The notes beneath the pieces are model-generated. The model was not told where the DNA came from. It did no database searches and was given only the letters and a program-made list of their open reading frames with translations. 64,000 bases of DNA from CAZNPH01 sp964574985 (GTDB taxonomy: Bacteria > Bacteroidota > Bacteroidia > Bacteroidales > SM23-62). The translations under genes were made by a program, and so were the position numbers. Numbering within the stretch: position 1 is the stretch's first letter; every line of letters begins with the position of its first letter. Location: the NCBI GenBank assembly GCA_964574985.1, contig CAZNPH010000001.1, forward strand, positions 62,001 to 126,000, written 5' to 3'. Below, piece after piece: positions 44,366-52,431 of the stretch.

Positions 44366-46387
44366 TTTCAATATGAATGCATACTCAAGGGCGGTCTCCC
44401 TGTATTTCCTGAACCTCCCCGAAACACCGCCATGCCCCGCATCCATATTGGTGTGCAAAAGGATGGGTTGTTTTCCCCGGTTCATTTCCCTTAGTTTGGC
44501 CACCCATTTGGCCGGTTCCCAGTACTGAACCTGGGAATCATGTAAACCGGCGGTAACCAGGATTGCCGGATATTCTGTCTTTCTGACATTATCATAAGGT
44601 GAATAGGAAAGCATATATTCATAATACCGGGGATCTTCCGGATTGCCCCATTCATCATATTCCGAAGTGGTTAAGGGAATGCTCCTGTCCAGCATGGTGG
44701 TCACCACATCCACAAAAGGTACAGCCGCGATGGCCCCCCTGTAGAGATCGGGGCGCATGTTCAGGACAGCTCCGATCAGCAATCCGCCGGCACTTCCGCC
44801 CATGGCAACAAGACGGTCCGGTCGCGTATAATTTTCCTGGATCAGAAACCGGGAACAATCGATAAAATCATGAAAGGTGTTTTTTTTGTTCAGTAATTTG
44901 CCGTCCTCGTACCATTGCCGTCCGTAGATCTGCCCACCCCGCACATGAGCTATGGCAAAGATAAAACCCCGGTCGAGCAGACTCAGTCTGACAGAACTGA
45001 AATACGGTTCGATGGTGATCCCGTATGAACCGTAAGCATGGAGCAACAGGGGATTCTTTCCGTTCAGCTTCATCCCCTTCCGGTATACCATGGAAACAGG
45101 CACTTTCCTGCCGTCACGGGCGGTGGCGTAAATCCTCCTGGATTCATAATCATCCGGGCGAAAATCCCCTATGATTTCCTGCTGTTTTCTGAGGGTCTTT
45201 TCACGGGTTTCCATATTGTAATCAAGGATGGAATTGGGGGTAGTCAGACTCGAGTAGCTGTATCTCAGGAAACGGGTGTCGGTCTCCCGGTTGGTTGATA
45301 TACCGGCCACGTATACTTCTTCCCCGAAATCCAGATGGTGACTGTTCCCATCATCCCAGCGTATGATTTGCAAACCCGTGAGCCCCGATTTCCGCTCAGA
45401 AACCACCAGGTAGTCACTGAAAATCTCAATATCCCTGAGTAATACATTTTTCCTGTGCGGAATGACCTCGGTCCAGTTATCCATTGAAGGGGAATGAACC
45501 GGCGTTTTCATGAGACGGAAATTCTTTGCTTTATTGTTGGTTACGATGTAGAAAGCATCCCCGAAATGATGCGGGGAATACTCCAGTTTCTTTCTGCGCG
45601 GCTGAATGATCCTGAAATCCCCGTGCGGATTCCCTGCATCCAAAAACCTGTATTCATCGGAAAGGGTGCCGGATGAAACGATCATGATGTAATTCCTTGA
45701 TTTGGTCTTGTATGCATGGGTATGAAATGTTTCATCACTTTCTTCATAGACAACGGGATCGGAATTCACATCCCGGCCAATCCGATGGCGGCATATCCTG
45801 AACGGCCTGAGCGTGTTTTCGTCTTTCACCGTATAGAAAAAAATCCGGTTGCCGGCTGACCATGCCGCGTAACCTGTGGTAACCGGAATATGGTCGGACA
45901 GCACCTTTCCCGTAAAAAGATCCTTGATGCAGATGGTATACTTTCTCCTGCCGAGTGTGTCCACGCCATATGCCAGATAACGATTGTCCCCGCTCACGCT
46001 TAATCCTGTAACATGTATATAATCGTGCCCCCGGGCCATCCGGTTCACGTCCAGCATGATTTCTTCGGGAGCATCAAGACTTCCTTTCTTTCTGCAATGA
46101 AGGGGATATTCATATCCCTCCCTGAATCTGTGGTAATAATAATACCCGTTATCTGAAAAAGGCACCGATTCATCTTGTTTTTTTATCCTGCCTGTAATTT
46201 CATCATACAGTTTTTCCCTCAGTTTCTTTACGTCTTTCAATACCTCACCGGTATATGCATTTTCTTCCCTGAGATGTTCAATGACCCGGGGATCCTCCCG
46301 GTTCTTCATCCAGTAATACGGATCGATCCTTGGTTCACCCAAACCAGGCAGTTGTTCGGGAATCTTTTTAGCTACAGGTGCGATCAT
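44345..46387 (-). CDS. Oligopeptidase B (S9 family)
   Basis: A 680-residue peptidase with an N-terminal beta-propeller (residues about 70-400) that filters access for short peptides and a C-terminal alpha/beta hydrolase. The catalytic triad is Ser in AMGGSAGGLL, Asp in TAGLHDSQV and His in MDAGHGGVSG. Acidic residues typical of protease II (PEYR/YEYMLSYSPYDN region) suggest cleavage after Arg or Lys. There is no signal peptide, so it should be cytoplasmic. Confidence 0.92.
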   Translation of the reverse strand: MIAPVAKKIPEQLPGLGEPRIDPYYWMKNREDPRVIEHLREENAYTGEVLKDVKKLREKLYDEITGRIKKQDESVPFSDNGYYYYHRFREGYEYPLHCRKKGSLDAPEEIMLDVNRMARGHDYIHVTGLSVSGDNRYLAYGVDTLGRRKYTICIKDLFTGKVLSDHIPVTTGYAAWSAGNRIFFYTVKDENTLRPFRICRHRIGRDVNSDPVVYEESDETFHTHAYKTKSRNYIMIVSSGTLSDEYRFLDAGNPHGDFRIIQPRRKKLEYSPHHFGDAFYIVTNNKAKNFRLMKTPVHSPSMDNWTEVIPHRKNVLLRDIEIFSDYLVVSERKSGLTGLQIIRWDDGNSHHLDFGEEVYVAGISTNRETDTRFLRYSYSSLTTPNSILDYNMETREKTLRKQQEIIGDFRPDDYESRRIYATARDGRKVPVSMVYRKGMKLNGKNPLLLHAYGSYGITIEPYFSSVRLSLLDRGFIFAIAHVRGGQIYGRQWYEDGKLLNKKNTFHDFIDCSRFLIQENYTRPDRLVAMGGSAGGLLIGAVLNMRPDLYRGAIAAVPFVDVVTTMLDRSIPLTTSEYDEWGNPEDPRYYEYMLSYSPYDNVRKTEYPAILVTAGLHDSQVQYWEPAKWVAKLREMNRGKQPILLHTNMDAGHGGVSGRFRKYRETALEYAFILKLLGRTR

Positions 46388-46411
46388 TTGTAAATCCGCT
46401 CATGAAATCTG

Positions 46412-46419
46412 CAAATTTA
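46412..46419 (-). promoter_or_regulatory. -7 box for the oligopeptidase B gene
   Basis: The minus strand reads TAAATTTG, the same box as for tRNA-Pro and gyrB, 25 nt before the peptidase ATG. Confidence 0.45.
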
Positions 46420-46522
46420 ACAATTTTGCACATGTTTTTTGGTCTGCTTGCCTGATTTGGTCATTGAACATTGATCAGGGTTTTTGCTGGTGATTTTTTT
46501 CTAATTTGCAGTCTGTTGTTCG

Positions 46523-46563
46523 CCGGTCCGGCATACGGACAATACGCGGATGACCGGCAACAA
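46523..46563 (+). repeat. Dispersed 41-bp intergenic element, copy B
   Basis: This segment matches copy A (16441-16481, opposite strand) at 32 of 41 positions, ungapped. TTGTT-C-GCCGGT before it and ACCGGCAACAA at its end form an inverted repeat with one bulged base, and GTCCG/CGGAC inside make a small second hairpin. It lies 36 bp before the methyltransferase gene. Confidence 0.5.
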
Positions 46564-46598
46564 GCTTATAATTGAATATGTAACAAAATTGATTACTC

Positions 46599-47414
46599 AT
46601 GATAAATTCCCGGGCCCTTCGGTTCCGTCATTCCCTGAAACTGATCAGGAAGTATCTCGTCTACCTGATCAGAAGCGGGCACAGGAAAGGACACCGTACA
46701 CACTCACCCTTCATATACAACTTTGTAAGCAGGACCCTGTATGGAAAAGACACCCACGATTTTTCAAATATCGAAGGCTTTCGCAGGCAACTGGGAAAAA
46801 ACAAACAACATCTGCCGGGTCAGACATTCGGTGCAGGCAGTCTGTCGGTTCGGGAGGGCAATCCCGCTTTCGGACACCTGGCCACCAAAGCGGCTGCACG
46901 TCCCAAATACGGAAGGCTTCTGAACCGTATGCTCCGTGACATGGAGGTTGATTGTGTCCTGGAACTGGGGACCGGACTCGGCATCAGTGCGGCATATATG
47001 GCCGTGGGGAATCCGGATGTCCGCATCCACACCATTGAAGGGAATCCTGCAGCAGTTAAACAGGCCGGGGATATATTCAGGGAATTGTCTTTACCCAACA
47101 TTGTTGCCCATCACGGAAGTTTTGATGAGAAAATACCGGAAATTCTGAACCGATCAACCGGACGTTTGCTGGTATATCTGGATGGTGACCACAGCTATCT
47201 CCCCACCATCCGTTATGTACGAATGTGCATGGAAAAAGGAAAGAATCTGTGCGGGATCATAGTGGATGATATTCGCTGGTCAGATGAAATGGAAAAAGCC
47301 TGGAAAGAGATTATTGGGTGGAGGGAAATCAGATTCAGCATCGATTTGTTTTTTATGGGCATTCTTTTTTTGGGAGAAAGATATCATCCCGGTCATTTTG
47401 TTGTTAAATTTTAG
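46599..47414 (+). CDS. Class I SAM-dependent methyltransferase
   Basis: A 271-residue protein with a Rossmann methyltransferase domain in its second half. Motif I is VLELGTGLGISAAYMA, motif II is HTIEGNPAAV, and LLVYLDGDHSYLPT plus GIIVDDIRWSDEM follow, close to the O-methyltransferase type. The first 100 residues are basic and may form a substrate domain (RSGHRKGHRTHSPFIYNF). The methylated substrate is unknown. It precedes the ABC ATPase gene by 55 bp. Confidence 0.8.
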   Translation: MINSRALRFRHSLKLIRKYLVYLIRSGHRKGHRTHSPFIYNFVSRTLYGKDTHDFSNIEGFRRQLGKNKQHLPGQTFGAGSLSVREGNPAFGHLATKAAARPKYGRLLNRMLRDMEVDCVLELGTGLGISAAYMAVGNPDVRIHTIEGNPAAVKQAGDIFRELSLPNIVAHHGSFDEKIPEILNRSTGRLLVYLDGDHSYLPTIRYVRMCMEKGKNLCGIIVDDIRWSDEMEKAWKEIIGWREIRFSIDLFFMGILFLGERYHPGHFVVKF

Positions 47415-47469
47415 GAATAATCAGGCAAAATGACCGTTATTAATTCTATATTCGCCAAAATATCCTGAT

Positions 47470-48180
47470 ATGGGAAAAATCATCCAGCTTCAAAATATTG
47501 TCAAGAATTATTACGTGGGCAAAATTGTTGTTCAGGCATTGCGCTCCGTGTCAATTGACATAAGGAAAAATGAATATGTGGCCATTATGGGGCCTTCCGG
47601 TTCGGGAAAATCCACCCTTATGAACATCATTGGCTGTCTTGATACCACTACTTCCGGAAAATATATTCTGAACAATATGGATGTCAGTAAAATGGAAGAC
47701 AATCAGCTTGCTGATACCCGCAACAGCGAGATAGGTTTTGTATTCCAGACTTTCAACCTGCTGCCCCGCTATACTGCCCTTGAAAATGTTATGTTGCCCC
47801 TCGTCTATGCCGGCAAACCGAAACATTACCGTATGGAAAGGGCCAGGGAAGTCATGGCAAGCCTGGGGCTGGAAGACAGGGTTACACACAGGCCCAATGA
47901 ATTATCGGGAGGACAAAGGCAGCGCGTTGCCCTGGCAAGGGCCCTGGTTAATCATCCTTCTATCATTCTGGCCGATGAGCCTACGGGAAACCTCGACTCC
48001 AAAACCTCCGAGGATATCATGAACCAGTTAAACATGATCCATTCCCGGGGCAACACCATTATACTGGTCACCCATGAGAAAGAAATTGCAGGGTATGCCC
48101 GGCGGGTCATTCACCTGAGGGATGGAAAAGTTGAAACGGACAAGTCCAATCATAAAGACCGGGTAACACAGAAAGTCTGA
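47470..48180 (+). CDS. ABC transporter ATP-binding protein (MacB/LolD type)
   Basis: A 236-residue ABC ATPase with Walker A GPSGSGKST, signature LSGGQRQRVALARAL, Walker B ILADEPTGNLD and the H-loop in ILVTHEKEIA. The family usually works with FtsX-like permeases in lipoprotein release or macrolide/peptide efflux. No permease gene is next to it in the window, so its partner must be encoded elsewhere. Confidence 0.88.
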   Translation: MGKIIQLQNIVKNYYVGKIVVQALRSVSIDIRKNEYVAIMGPSGSGKSTLMNIIGCLDTTTSGKYILNNMDVSKMEDNQLADTRNSEIGFVFQTFNLLPRYTALENVMLPLVYAGKPKHYRMERAREVMASLGLEDRVTHRPNELSGGQRQRVALARALVNHPSIILADEPTGNLDSKTSEDIMNQLNMIHSRGNTIILVTHEKEIAGYARRVIHLRDGKVETDKSNHKDRVTQKV

Positions 48181-48276
48181 CCCTCTTCGTTTCTGAATGA
48201 TCGAACCATCGATCAAAGACAAAAAGGATATTTTCCAAAACAAACCGGCAGGGACGAAATTCACTGGAAATCCCCC

Positions 48277-48308
48277 TTGTGATTCAAGTTTTATTTTTTA
48301 TATATTTG
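48277..48308 (+). promoter_or_regulatory. Promoter for the DUF2795 gene
   Basis: A perfect -7 box TATATTTG at 48301-48308 and a TTG at 48277-48279 are separated by 21 nt, close to the phylum consensus. The transcript would start about 70 nt before the ATG. Confidence 0.55.
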
Positions 48309-48381
48309 CAGCATTTTGTTTCAATAATTAAGAATCCATCCAGGATTTTTACCCTGGCCAAAATACGTGAATTAATCCAAT

Positions 48382-48603
48382 ATGTACTGGACGCTCGAGC
48401 TGGCATCAAAATTGGAAGATGCACCCTGGCCTGCCACCAAGGATGAACTGATCGATTATGCAATCAGGTCCGGTGCACCCATGGAAGTCATAGAAAATTT
48501 GCAGGAAATTGAGGACGAAGGAGATATTTACGAAAGCATCGAGGATATATGGCCTGACTATCCCAGCAAGGATGATTTCTTTTTCAATGAAGATGAATAC
48601 TGA
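48382..48603 (+). CDS. DUF2795 domain protein
   Basis: A 73-residue acidic protein (MYWTLELASKLEDAPWPATK..., then IDYAIRSGAPMEVIENLQ). The pattern matches the DUF2795 family of short proteins, whose members occur widely in Bacteroidota. The sequence is rich in Asp/Glu at the C-terminus (DDFFFNEDEY). It has its own strong promoter, so it may be a highly expressed small regulator. The function is not known. Confidence 0.8.
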   Translation: MYWTLELASKLEDAPWPATKDELIDYAIRSGAPMEVIENLQEIEDEGDIYESIEDIWPDYPSKDDFFFNEDEY

Positions 48604-48621
48604 TCCCTTCATCCGCATGGT

Positions 48622-50214
48622 TCACTCCGATTGAATATTTCCTTCCCACTCGAATATTTCAAATCTGGACCCGGGCCGGTTTTTCTCATACCAGGCAAAA
48701 CCTTTTAGTTTCATATCTCCGGGAGATATGTCCTTTTCAGGGATCAATTCTGCATCAGGATTGGTAACCAGATTGATCCTGCTGATCTTTTCCTCCTTCA
48801 AATAAATGATGATGTTGGCACTTTCGGCCATATTCAGTCCGATCAACCGGTCAGATTTATCGCGGGCAAAGTAGCGCGTCTGGCCGTTTCCTTTTACCAC
48901 AATTCGTTCAAGGACTTCATTGTGAAAATATCCTGTCATCCCTCTTCCTTTTATCTGATTGAAATGGACAGAATCATCCCGGGAGATAATGAAGGCCTGA
49001 TTGATCATGCGTATGTTTTCCAGTTGTTTGTTGGCCATGCGAATCTCGAGGAATTCGGCCGTCAGCTGATACCTGCCCGACCACAATACAGGGTTCCCGT
49101 ACAGAAGGAATACGGAATCTGCTTCGGGATATACAAGCGAATCACACTTTCCCTGAATATCATGCCGGTAGAACTTGACATGATTAAAAGCCCTCATGAT
49201 CCTTGCGGCATTTGCGGAATCCATTGAAGATATGAGGGTATCGGCATGAACAAACAATGAATCCCTGTCTTCGATAATAATCAGCAAGGCACTGTCTGTA
49301 ATCATTGCATATTCAGGATACTCACCATAATTGGCATATTGTCCGCACAAAACAATATTTCTTGCCGTATCATTCAGGGTTACATTCCCGAATGCATGTC
49401 CGGTCCCGGTTTTTCTCTCATAATAAAGACTGTCACCGCCCAGTCTTTGTGACTCGTTGATCAGCAATGCATTCCGGTTGAACTGACTAATATCCTTTTC
49501 TGTATCGTACCAGCCATTCTCACAGTATATGTAATTCTCACGGCTGATTATATCCGTGGGGCCAAAAAAATAGGCAATCCCTGTTCGCGTATTGTATCTT
49601 AAAGTATCTGAATATATGGTATAATCGGGATTCCGAATAATCACACTGTCCCTGAAGAAATAGTTTTTGTTGTCTGTATTATAACGTCCTTCTTCGCTTT
49701 GCAAATGATTTTCCTCACTGGTAATGAAGCCCCCTTTTTTATATTTTCCAACATTCCGGGTGAAATCAAAATCCAGGTGCATGGTCCTTAATTCGGTTTC
49801 CATGTCGGTGAGCAGGACATTTTCACGGATCCTGGCAACCCGTTCATTTCCACTGTAGGTCAGAAAATCCCCGTACAAATGCAGCGTATCTCCCCGGTTG
49901 ACATGAATATCGCCATAGGCATGTACCAGGTTCAGTTCAGGGAAAAAATAGGCGCTGTCACAATACATGAGAATGCTGTCCTGCTTAAATACGACATCAC
50001 CCGACAGCCTGGTCGCTTCTTTTCCCATCCTTTGTACAAATTCAACCGACCGGGCAATGTAATTGATCTTCCGGATCTTCTGGGCTTTTATTCCCGTAAA
50101 CCCACCCTGGAAAAATGATGCCAGTAACAGGAAATACAAAATACGGCGGCCGGACTGACGAAAGCATCTGCCGGAAAAACCGGCGGCAGGCCCGGTATCA
50201 GGGGGGACGGTCAT
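48622..50214 (-). CDS. OstA-like (LptA/LptD-type) outer-membrane assembly protein
   Basis: A 530-residue protein whose repeated beta-strand units (FKQDSILMYCDSAYFFPELN, GDTLHLYGDFLTYSGN, SQRLGGDSLYYERKTGTGHA) match the OstA/LptA-type beta-taco domain used for lipopolysaccharide transport. A hydrophobic segment at residues 24-42 suggests export after a basic N-terminus. It is the last gene of the parvulin cluster and starts 1 bp after the SurA-like gene. Proteobacteria keep lptD next to surA, so this placement supports a role in LPS or outer-membrane delivery. Confidence 0.78.
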   Translation of the reverse strand: MTVPPDTGPAAGFSGRCFRQSGRRILYFLLLASFFQGGFTGIKAQKIRKINYIARSVEFVQRMGKEATRLSGDVVFKQDSILMYCDSAYFFPELNLVHAYGDIHVNRGDTLHLYGDFLTYSGNERVARIRENVLLTDMETELRTMHLDFDFTRNVGKYKKGGFITSEENHLQSEEGRYNTDNKNYFFRDSVIIRNPDYTIYSDTLRYNTRTGIAYFFGPTDIISRENYIYCENGWYDTEKDISQFNRNALLINESQRLGGDSLYYERKTGTGHAFGNVTLNDTARNIVLCGQYANYGEYPEYAMITDSALLIIIEDRDSLFVHADTLISSMDSANAARIMRAFNHVKFYRHDIQGKCDSLVYPEADSVFLLYGNPVLWSGRYQLTAEFLEIRMANKQLENIRMINQAFIISRDDSVHFNQIKGRGMTGYFHNEVLERIVVKGNGQTRYFARDKSDRLIGLNMAESANIIIYLKEEKISRINLVTNPDAELIPEKDISPGDMKLKGFAWYEKNRPGSRFEIFEWEGNIQSE

Positions 50215-50215
50215 A

Positions 50216-51556
50216 TTACCTTAACCAATAACTTTCTTTGAACTTACAATTCCCGAAGGTATCATCAATATGGATGTACGTGGAATATGCTTTTTCTCTG
50301 ATCCATTCGTTGAAAATCCGGTTTTTCTTCATGGATAAGGCCATCCGCTGGAGTACCATATAATCCTCCCGGAGATTGGCCCGGTGGGGAGGGGTTCTGT
50401 TATCAAGCCTGACGATTTTATAAACGGTTTTGCCTTTATCGTCCCTGGATGCAAAAGGATCGGATATCTCTCCGACCTTCATATCCCGGAGCACAGCATA
50501 ATCCTCCGGGATCAGCTCATCCATGGCAAACTGATATGTGTTGTCTTTCAGATTGATTACCTTTCCTCCGTTAATCCTCGTTTTTTCATCCTCGGAAAAA
50601 AGTCTGGCAGCATGAACAAAATCCATTCGTTCATTTCTTATTTCCCTGGCAATGCTGTCAAGTCTGTATACGGTTTTTTGCAAAGCCTGTTCATCGATAT
50701 CGGGTTTCATGAGAATGTGACGTGTATTTACCCGGTTGCCTCTTTTTTCAATCAGCTGTATGATATGAAATCCGAATGAAGACTCCACGATTCGTGAAAC
50801 TGCTCCTTCCTTTAAAGAAAAAGCAACTTCAGCATATTCCGGATCCAGCTCACTTTTTGCCATATACCCGATCTCTCCTCCCCTGGGCGCCGAAGGCCCT
50901 TCGGAATAGAGAACCGCGAGCGTTGAAAATTTTTCTCCCTCCAATATTCTCTTCCGCAATGCCAGCAATTTCTCCCTTACTTCAAATTTGCCTTCCTCAC
51001 TGAGCGGCGGATACATCATGATCTGGCTTACCTGTATCTTCAGATTGATGTATGGCAGACTGTCTTCAGGTGTTTGGCGGCTGAAATCCTTCACTTCCGA
51101 GGGGGTGATTTCCACATCCCCGGTAATGTTTCCACTCATCTGTTGGGTGATCAACTGATCGCGGATAATATCCCTGAAATCCCTTTTAATCTCAAGAACC
51201 GATTTGTTAAAATATTCTTCCAGTCTCTCCTGGGAACCGATCTGATCGATAAAGAATTGCAATCTTGCATTCAGTTGCATCTCCACGCTGGATTCGCTGA
51301 CTTCGATACTGTCAATTCTGGCCTGATTCAACAGAAGATTCTGGGTTAAGAGTTCCTCAAGGATTCCGCATTTGAAATCCGGCCGGCCCGGCTCAATCCC
51401 TTCCGCCTTATATTGCATATACATGTTTTCTACATCTGATTGCAATATATGATTGTTCCCCACCACCGCCACAACCTGATCAATGATCCTTGGTTGGGCA
51501 GAAAGAACTGATCCGCACATCATGAAAACAAAAAACAAAATGATTTGTCTCAACAT
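50216..51556 (-). CDS. SurA-like periplasmic peptidyl-prolyl isomerase
   Basis: A 446-residue protein with a signal peptide (residues 1-20, VLSAQ), a SurA-like N-terminal chaperone domain (QVVAVVGNNHILQSDVE) and parvulin domains at about residues 175-265 (LYSEGPSAPRGGEIGYM) and 285-370 (NTRHILMKPDIDE). It should assist outer-membrane protein folding. It is 11 bp downstream of the next parvulin-like gene and immediately upstream of the OstA-like gene. Confidence 0.9.
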   Translation of the reverse strand: MLRQIILFFVFMMCGSVLSAQPRIIDQVVAVVGNNHILQSDVENMYMQYKAEGIEPGRPDFKCGILEELLTQNLLLNQARIDSIEVSESSVEMQLNARLQFFIDQIGSQERLEEYFNKSVLEIKRDFRDIIRDQLITQQMSGNITGDVEITPSEVKDFSRQTPEDSLPYINLKIQVSQIMMYPPLSEEGKFEVREKLLALRKRILEGEKFSTLAVLYSEGPSAPRGGEIGYMAKSELDPEYAEVAFSLKEGAVSRIVESSFGFHIIQLIEKRGNRVNTRHILMKPDIDEQALQKTVYRLDSIAREIRNERMDFVHAARLFSEDEKTRINGGKVINLKDNTYQFAMDELIPEDYAVLRDMKVGEISDPFASRDDKGKTVYKIVRLDNRTPPHRANLREDYMVLQRMALSMKKNRIFNEWIREKAYSTYIHIDDTFGNCKFKESYWLR

Positions 51557-51567
51557 AATACCGTTTT

Positions 51568-52431
51568 TTACGGAGAATCAGCATATATGGTAAAATGACC
51601 CTTTGACAATCCGTCATTGAAAATATCGTTCTCCATTTGCTGAACGAATTTTATTTTGCGTTTATTGAGAATAATGTTTCTTATATCCGACCCGACATAT
51701 TCAATGGGTGCCACTTCACCCGGCAGCTTGAATTCCCGTATGTATACATAATAAAGTGCAACCGAATCCCTTGTTTCCAGGAATTTGTTGTATTGAAGGA
51801 ACCGTTCGGGATCATCAATAGGATGAGGCACCTGATTCAACATCCGTTCAAAAGGAATCCATCCGTCATCGAAATGGTCATATTTCATGGCAAATTGATA
51901 ACAATAGCTCTCAAGCTGTTGCAAATCCTCTTTTTTATCTGATTTATACAACCTTGATATTTCCCCGGTATTGGGTGCATCCAACGGTAGCTGTACAAAC
52001 AGTCCCTTGATGACCGGCACATTCAGCAAGAAATTGGATTGATTCTCCAGGTAATAGTCCTCAATCTCCTCACTGGTCACAATGGTATCCAGTTTCTGAT
52101 CGATCAGGTTCTTCTCATACTTATATATCAACAGTGATGACCTGTATTCTTCAAGTTGCTTGCTCACATCTTTCTGTTCATCGGTCAGATTCAGCTCCGC
52201 CTTTTGCAGGATCAATTGTTTTTTGATCCATTTGTCAATATAACTCCGGAGAATAACCACACTGTCATGCTGGTTCATTCCGGACGCAAAAATATCCTGT
52301 ATATCTTCGGGATACAAATATTGATCGTATACCCTGGCAACTGGTTGTTTATGGGTTTTGTTACGGAAACCCGGGCAGGCATACAAGGCAGTCATTGCGG
52401 CAATCAGGAATATGGTGTAATATCTATTCAA
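51568..52431 (-). CDS. SurA-like lipoprotein (parvulin N-domain type)
   Basis: A 287-residue protein with a lipobox (TALYAC) and a SurA/PrsA-like N-terminal domain (ARVYDQYLYPEDIQDIF). Helices rich in Gln/Glu follow, but a canonical parvulin motif is not clear. The second half is variable (EEIEDYYLENQSNFLL). It probably acts as a periplasmic chaperone with its parvulin neighbours. The start overlaps the previous gene by 8 bp. Confidence 0.75.
   Translation of the reverse strand: MNRYYTIFLIAAMTALYACPGFRNKTHKQPVARVYDQYLYPEDIQDIFASGMNQHDSVVILRSYIDKWIKKQLILQKAELNLTDEQKDVSKQLEEYRSSLLIYKYEKNLIDQKLDTIVTSEEIEDYYLENQSNFLLNVPVIKGLFVQLPLDAPNTGEISRLYKSDKKEDLQQLESYCYQFAMKYDHFDDGWIPFERMLNQVPHPIDDPERFLQYNKFLETRDSVALYYVYIREFKLPGEVAPIEYVGSDIRNIILNKRKIKFVQQMENDIFNDGLSKGHFTIYADSP

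Noticed and set aside
46451..46485. CCTGAT/ATCAGG with TTTTT as an attenuator before the methyltransferase
   Set aside because: The stem is short with an 18-nt loop and no leader peptide is visible.
48198..48215. TGATCG/CGATCA hairpin after the ABC gene as a terminator
   Set aside because: The 6-bp stem is followed by A-rich sequence on the plus strand and no T run on either strand.
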